A model generated the notes under the pieces. It worked only from the letters and a program-made list of their open reading frames with translations. It searched no databases and had not been told where the DNA came from. Shown piece after piece: positions 60,720 to 64,000 of a stretch of 64,000 nt of DNA. The stretch lies in NCBI GenBank assembly GCA_947259225.1, contig CAMYLK010000002.1:1-64000 (forward strand). The letters run 5' to 3'. The translations under genes were made by a program, and so were the position numbers. Source of the DNA: an uncultured Desulfobulbaceae bacterium (GTDB lineage Bacteria > Desulfobacterota > Desulfobulbia > Desulfobulbales > Desulfobulbaceae). Position 1 is the first letter of the stretch, and each line of letters starts with the position of its first letter.

Positions 60720-61205
60720 CTATTCCTTGTTAAAGGATTTTTCAAACTGAAGAAGTTTTTGCTTCAGGTCCAGGCCACCGGCGTATCCCGTAAGGCTTCC
60801 GTCTGATCCGACAACTCGATGGCAGGGGACCACCAGGGAGAGGGGATTTGCATTGGCAGCTCCTCCTACTGCCCTTGCTTTATTGTGGTCTCCCAATTTG
60901 CGGGCGATTTCGCCGTAGCTGAGGGTCTGTCCATAGGGGATATTTTTGATAATTCTCCAGACCCGTTTTTGAAATTCTGTCCCGTCAGGAGACAACGGCA
61001 GGTCAAATGTAAATCTCTTCCCTTCTGTATATTCTTTGATTTGCTGAGCTGCAGTTTGCAGAACAGAATGTTCTCCTTTGATTTTTTCACCTTTTGTCTG
61101 GCTGGATTGAGCGGCTCCAGGCAGGATGATTTGCGTAAGTCCCTGTTCGTTTGCCATCAGGGTAATTGGGCCGATACCTGTCTGTACTGTAATGGAATTT
61201 GTCAT
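60720..61205 (-). CDS. ogt: Methylated-DNA-protein cysteine methyltransferase
   Basis: A 161-residue DNA repair protein that takes the alkyl group from O6-alkylguanine onto its own Cys. FQKRVWRIIKNIPYGQTLSY is the DNA-binding helix-turn-helix, ANANPLSLVVPCHRVVGSDG holds the acceptor Cys, and GYAGGLDLKQKLL ends the domain. AGGA precedes ATG 61205; an ATG at 61223 is six residues further out. It is single. Confidence 0.94.
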   Translation of the reverse strand: MTNSITVQTGIGPITLMANEQGLTQIILPGAAQSSQTKGEKIKGEHSVLQTAAQQIKEYTEGKRFTFDLPLSPDGTEFQKRVWRIIKNIPYGQTLSYGEIARKLGDHNKARAVGGAANANPLSLVVPCHRVVGSDGSLTGYAGGLDLKQKLLQFEKSFNKE

Positions 61206-61308
61206 TTTAGTTATTCCTGTCATATGAAAATATAAAAACGAGCCTTTGTAGGGACATTCAAGTCAGACTCTTCTGTGCCGGTATTTTTCTTGATCTGTTC
61301 ACAAGGAT

Positions 61309-63165
61309 TCATGAATTGGAAATAGCCTTCATGAAATCAAGCCAGATCGGGGCTGCTGTTTCTCCCCCGGTGGCTTTTTTGCCAAGTGACTCTGACCTGT
61401 CGTATCCCACCCAGACACCAGTGGTGACCTCCGGGGTATATCCGATAAACCAGGCATCACGGTTGTTGTCCGTTGTACCTGTTTTCCCAGCGCTGTGCGG
61501 AATCCCCCGGGCTTTTGTTCCTGTTCCTCTTTTGATGACATCCTGCAGAATTGTTGATACCTGCAATGCGGTGGTGGTTTTAATCACCTCTTTTTTCGCA
61601 CTTCTGGGAACCACAAAACTACGGCCAAGTCGATCCCGAATACCTTTAATAGCGACAGGAGGAGCAATTTTGCCGAAGTTCGGGAACATGGTATACGCAC
61701 CGGTCATTTCCAGCAGGGATACCGGGGAAGCACCGAGAGCAAGAGTCAACTCAGGCCGGAGGCGGGAACTGATGCCGGCATTTCTGGCAAGCTGAATGAC
61801 AGTTTGTATTCCAGTTTTCTGCAGCAGTTTGATTGTTACAATATTGCGGGAAAATATGAGGCCGTCAGCAAGTGTGGTCGGACCGAAATACCTGTTACTG
61901 TAGTTTTTGGGCTTCCAGAATGAACCATCAGGATTTTTTATGGAAAAAGGGGCGTCGTCTATAACGTGATCCGGTGTAAACTCTTTTTCAAAAGCGGCGG
62001 CAAAAACTAAAGGCTTAAAGACCGAGCCTGGCTGCCTTTTTGCCTGGACAGCGCGGTTAAAGGGACTTGTGTTGAAATCATTCCCACCTACCATTGCCAT
62101 AATGTGACCTGAATTGGAGTCAATGGCAACCAGTGCCCCCTGAGGAGTTTTCCGCTTATCTGCCTTTTTTTGAACCTGCTTCGTACCGTGGACAACTGCC
62201 TGCACAGCTTTGGTCTGCATCGAACTGTCGAGGGTAGTTGTAACAATCAGTCCTTTGTGGAGCAGCTCACGGGCACCGAATTTATTTTCAAGCAGGCTGC
62301 GGACATATTGGGTGAAATAGCCGTTCATTTTTTTCTGTTTTTTTCTGTCACTGAAATGTAATGGCCGATTATAGGCATCTCTTGCCGCGTCAGGTTTGAT
62401 TATCAGCTCCTCAGCCATCCGGTTCAGGACATAACGCTGCCTGGCCTGGGCCTTTTTGAAATGTTTAATGGGCGAGTAACGGCTGGGAGACTGAGGCAGG
62501 CCGGCAAGAAGGGCGATTTCCGAAAGGTTAAGCCTGGACGAGGTTTTGCCGAAATAGGTTCGGGCTGCAGCTTCAACCCCGTACGCGCCTTCACCCAGGT
62601 AGATCTCATTCAGGTAAATAGAGAGGATGTCTTCCTTGCTCAGCATCTTGTCCAGGCGGTACGCGAGTATGGCCTCCTTGACCTTACGGAAATAGCTTTT
62701 CTCCGGGGTAAGCATGAGCGCTCTGGTTACCTGCTGGGTAATGGTACTGCCGCCCTGACTGCGGCGGCCTGATTTGAGGTTGTTGATGAAGGCGCGGAAT
62801 ATGGACCAGACATCAAGTCCTCCGTGTTCCCAGTAACGACCATCCTCGGCCGCGACAAAGGCCTGTGGCACAAGGGGGTGTATTTCGTCATACCCGAGGA
62901 CAATCCTGTTCTGCTCATAGATGGCGTCAACAAAATTTCCCCGGCGGTCAAGGAGGGTGGTGGTCACCAGAGGCCGATAGTCATCGACGCTTCTTATATC
63001 TGGTATGTCGAGGGAAAGAAACCAGGCCAGTCCACTGCCGATGCACAGGGTGACAAGACCGGCTATAACCAGGAGGAAGGTGATAATATCGTTGTGGTTC
63101 CTGGTCCGCCTGCGAACCGGTTTTTTTCTTGTCGCCTTTTTCGGAGTGTTTTTTCTGGCAGCCAC
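61309..63165 (-). CDS. Class A penicillin-binding protein (PBP1 type)
   Basis: A 618-residue bifunctional peptidoglycan synthase. A basic cytoplasmic tail is followed by one membrane helix (IITFLLVIAGLVTLCIGSGL, 27-46). The glycosyltransferase domain has AAEDGRYWEHGG, GGSTITQQVTRAL and YLNEIYLGEGAYGVEAAA. The transpeptidase domain has KRQPGSVFKPLVF (active Ser and Lys), FSRN (SxN) and SAGKTGTTDN. It is shorter than PBP1a of E. coli and lacks the OB insertion. The start is GTG at 63165 with a weak ribosome site. Confidence 0.94.
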   Translation of the reverse strand: MAARKNTPKKATRKKPVRRRTRNHNDIITFLLVIAGLVTLCIGSGLAWFLSLDIPDIRSVDDYRPLVTTTLLDRRGNFVDAIYEQNRIVLGYDEIHPLVPQAFVAAEDGRYWEHGGLDVWSIFRAFINNLKSGRRSQGGSTITQQVTRALMLTPEKSYFRKVKEAILAYRLDKMLSKEDILSIYLNEIYLGEGAYGVEAAARTYFGKTSSRLNLSEIALLAGLPQSPSRYSPIKHFKKAQARQRYVLNRMAEELIIKPDAARDAYNRPLHFSDRKKQKKMNGYFTQYVRSLLENKFGARELLHKGLIVTTTLDSSMQTKAVQAVVHGTKQVQKKADKRKTPQGALVAIDSNSGHIMAMVGGNDFNTSPFNRAVQAKRQPGSVFKPLVFAAAFEKEFTPDHVIDDAPFSIKNPDGSFWKPKNYSNRYFGPTTLADGLIFSRNIVTIKLLQKTGIQTVIQLARNAGISSRLRPELTLALGASPVSLLEMTGAYTMFPNFGKIAPPVAIKGIRDRLGRSFVVPRSAKKEVIKTTTALQVSTILQDVIKRGTGTKARGIPHSAGKTGTTDNNRDAWFIGYTPEVTTGVWVGYDRSESLGKKATGGETAAPIWLDFMKAISNS

Positions 63166-63306
63166 GTTAAGAGTAGTTAGTTATAAGTTCGTATGAGGTT
63201 TACGGATGCGGTTGAAGCTCACTTATTGTATATTTCTTTTTTAATCAAGTCATGATTGGTGGAAACTCTAATATTATATTAAAGTTAATAAGATCTAGTT
63301 TACCAG

Positions 63307-63518
63307 TTCATTTTTTTGCTTGCCCAAAGAAAATGAACCAGCAGTGAATCGGCGAAAGAAAAGGCACCTGTGCCTCTCGCCGTGTAGAATAACACTGCTG
63401 GTCCTTTGGACTTACTAGTGCTCCTCTAAGCTGTCGGGAATTTGTAAATTCGCTCTGCTCAAACAATATAAATTCCTTGATCGGCTTCTTCTGCCTTGCT
63501 CAGCAAGTGTCAATGGGA
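63307..63518. repeat. Dispersed ~200-nt element, full copy
   Basis: TTCATTTTTTTGCTTGCCCA, AAGAAAATGAACC, then CTGTCGGGAATTT/AAATTCCTTGATCGG pairing, ending TTGCTCAGCAAGTGTCAATG. It sits between the penicillin-binding protein gene and mutL. Confidence 0.7.
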
Positions 63519-63595
63519 GTCGTAATGAACAAGTTTTTTTTTAATTGCAATAGCAGGAGCCTCTAGGCTCTATTATTTACATTTAATAGAAACAT

Positions 63596-64000
63596 ATGTC
63601 CCGAATTAGAATCCTTTCAGATCACCTTGCCAATCAGATTGCCGCGGGCGAGGTTGTTGAGCGGCCGGCCTCAGTTGTCAAGGAATTGGTGGAAAACAGT
63701 CTTGATGCAGGGGCAACCCGTATTTCTGTCCAGATTGAAGGCAGCGGAACCAGGCTGATCAGGGTGGTAGATAACGGGCAGGGGATGGTAGAGGATGACG
63801 TCCTGCTCTCCATAGAAAGGCATGCCACCAGCAAGCTCAATGATGAGAGCAGGCTTGACGAAATCGGGACCCTTGGTTTTCGTGGTGAGGCTTTGCCCAG
63901 TATAGGTTCGGTATCAAGACTGACGCTCTTGTCCCGTCCGCAAAACAGGGAGACGGGAACCAGGGCGGAGATACGTTACGGGAGGCTCCATGGGGTTCAC
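63596..64000 (+). CDS. mutL: DNA mismatch repair protein MutL, N-terminal part
   Basis: The first 135 codons are present and the frame is open to the window end. [20 protein letters not shown], then [14 protein letters not shown], is GHKL motif I; VVDNGQGM is motif II; RHATSK and [15 protein letters not shown] follow. It links MutS to the strand-cutting step; in species without MutH it nicks DNA itself. AGGAGC is 20 bases upstream, so the ribosome site is weak. Partial only because of the window edge. Confidence 0.96.
   Translation, partial: MSRIRILSDHLANQIAAGEVVERPASVVKELVENSLDAGATRISVQIEGSGTRLIRVVDNGQGMVEDDVLLSIERHATSKLNDESRLDEIGTLGFRGEALPSIGSVSRLTLLSRPQNRETGTRAEIRYGRLHGVH

Overview
The window is a 64 kb piece of a Gram-negative, anaerobic-looking chromosome. 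Several things point to a sulfate-reducer-type member of the Desulfobacterota (Desulfobulbales-like is my best guess, from gene content only). These are two multihaem c-type cytochromes, a Nuo complex without the NADH-oxidising NuoEFG module, GEMM riboswitches of the style seen in Geobacter, sigma-54 control, a selenocysteine MsrA and many outer-membrane or periplasmic proteins. I saw no rRNA, tRNA, CRISPR array, phage or intact transposon.

Layout. 1-5 kb: a cut FAD oxidoreductase, an IS3 remnant, a c-di-GMP-type riboswitch ahead of a small zinc-ribbon gene, a cold-shock-like gene, the selenoprotein msrA and a zinc alcohol dehydrogenase. 5-20 kb: mostly single genes separated by repeat-rich spacers. 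They include an outer-membrane barrel, an AT-rich ORF between inverted repeats, a TPR protein, a phosphoribosyltransferase, a cysteine desulfurase with a selenocysteine-lyase-like active site, a second riboswitch ahead of a Met/Gly-rich periplasmic protein, an amidohydrolase that has lost its metal ligands, and a free-standing C-terminal half of IF-2. 20-30 kb: an HD-GYP phosphodiesterase, a radical SAM protein, a sigma-54 activator divergent from a sigma-54-promoted pair of small exported proteins, YhcC, an SpmA-SpmB fusion and a candidate small RNA. 30-36 kb: a 12-haem cytochrome, RNase PH, NUDIX, 6-phosphogluconolactonase and RlmKL. 36-42 kb: a TolC/adaptor/RND efflux operon on the minus strand. 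43-55 kb: nuoABCDHIJK plus four antiporter-type subunits. 55-64 kb: an aminotransferase, a sigma-54-promoted small exported protein, a second multihaem cytochrome overlapping nadE, Ogt, a class A penicillin-binding protein and the start of mutL.

How the parts connect. Two aptamers predicted to read c-di-GMP lie in the same window as an HD-GYP enzyme that would degrade that messenger. The selenoprotein MsrA and the lyase-like desulfurase suggest active selenium use, although no sel genes lie here. The Nuo complex lacks its NADH module at this locus, so it presumably takes electrons from ferredoxin or another carrier and feeds quinone; the cytochromes may work elsewhere in the same respiratory network.

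A striking feature of the non-coding DNA is several dispersed repeat families. These are GGCTGGAGG-type tracts, TTTAGGCTGAAGG tracts, a TTTCTCACGTTCGTTCGAGG module, a roughly 200-nt hairpin element and GGTCAGAGTAAAATT palindromes. They sit at many gene and operon boundaries and in two cases run into the 3' end of a reading frame. All functional statements come from reading motifs by eye; no search or folding program was run.
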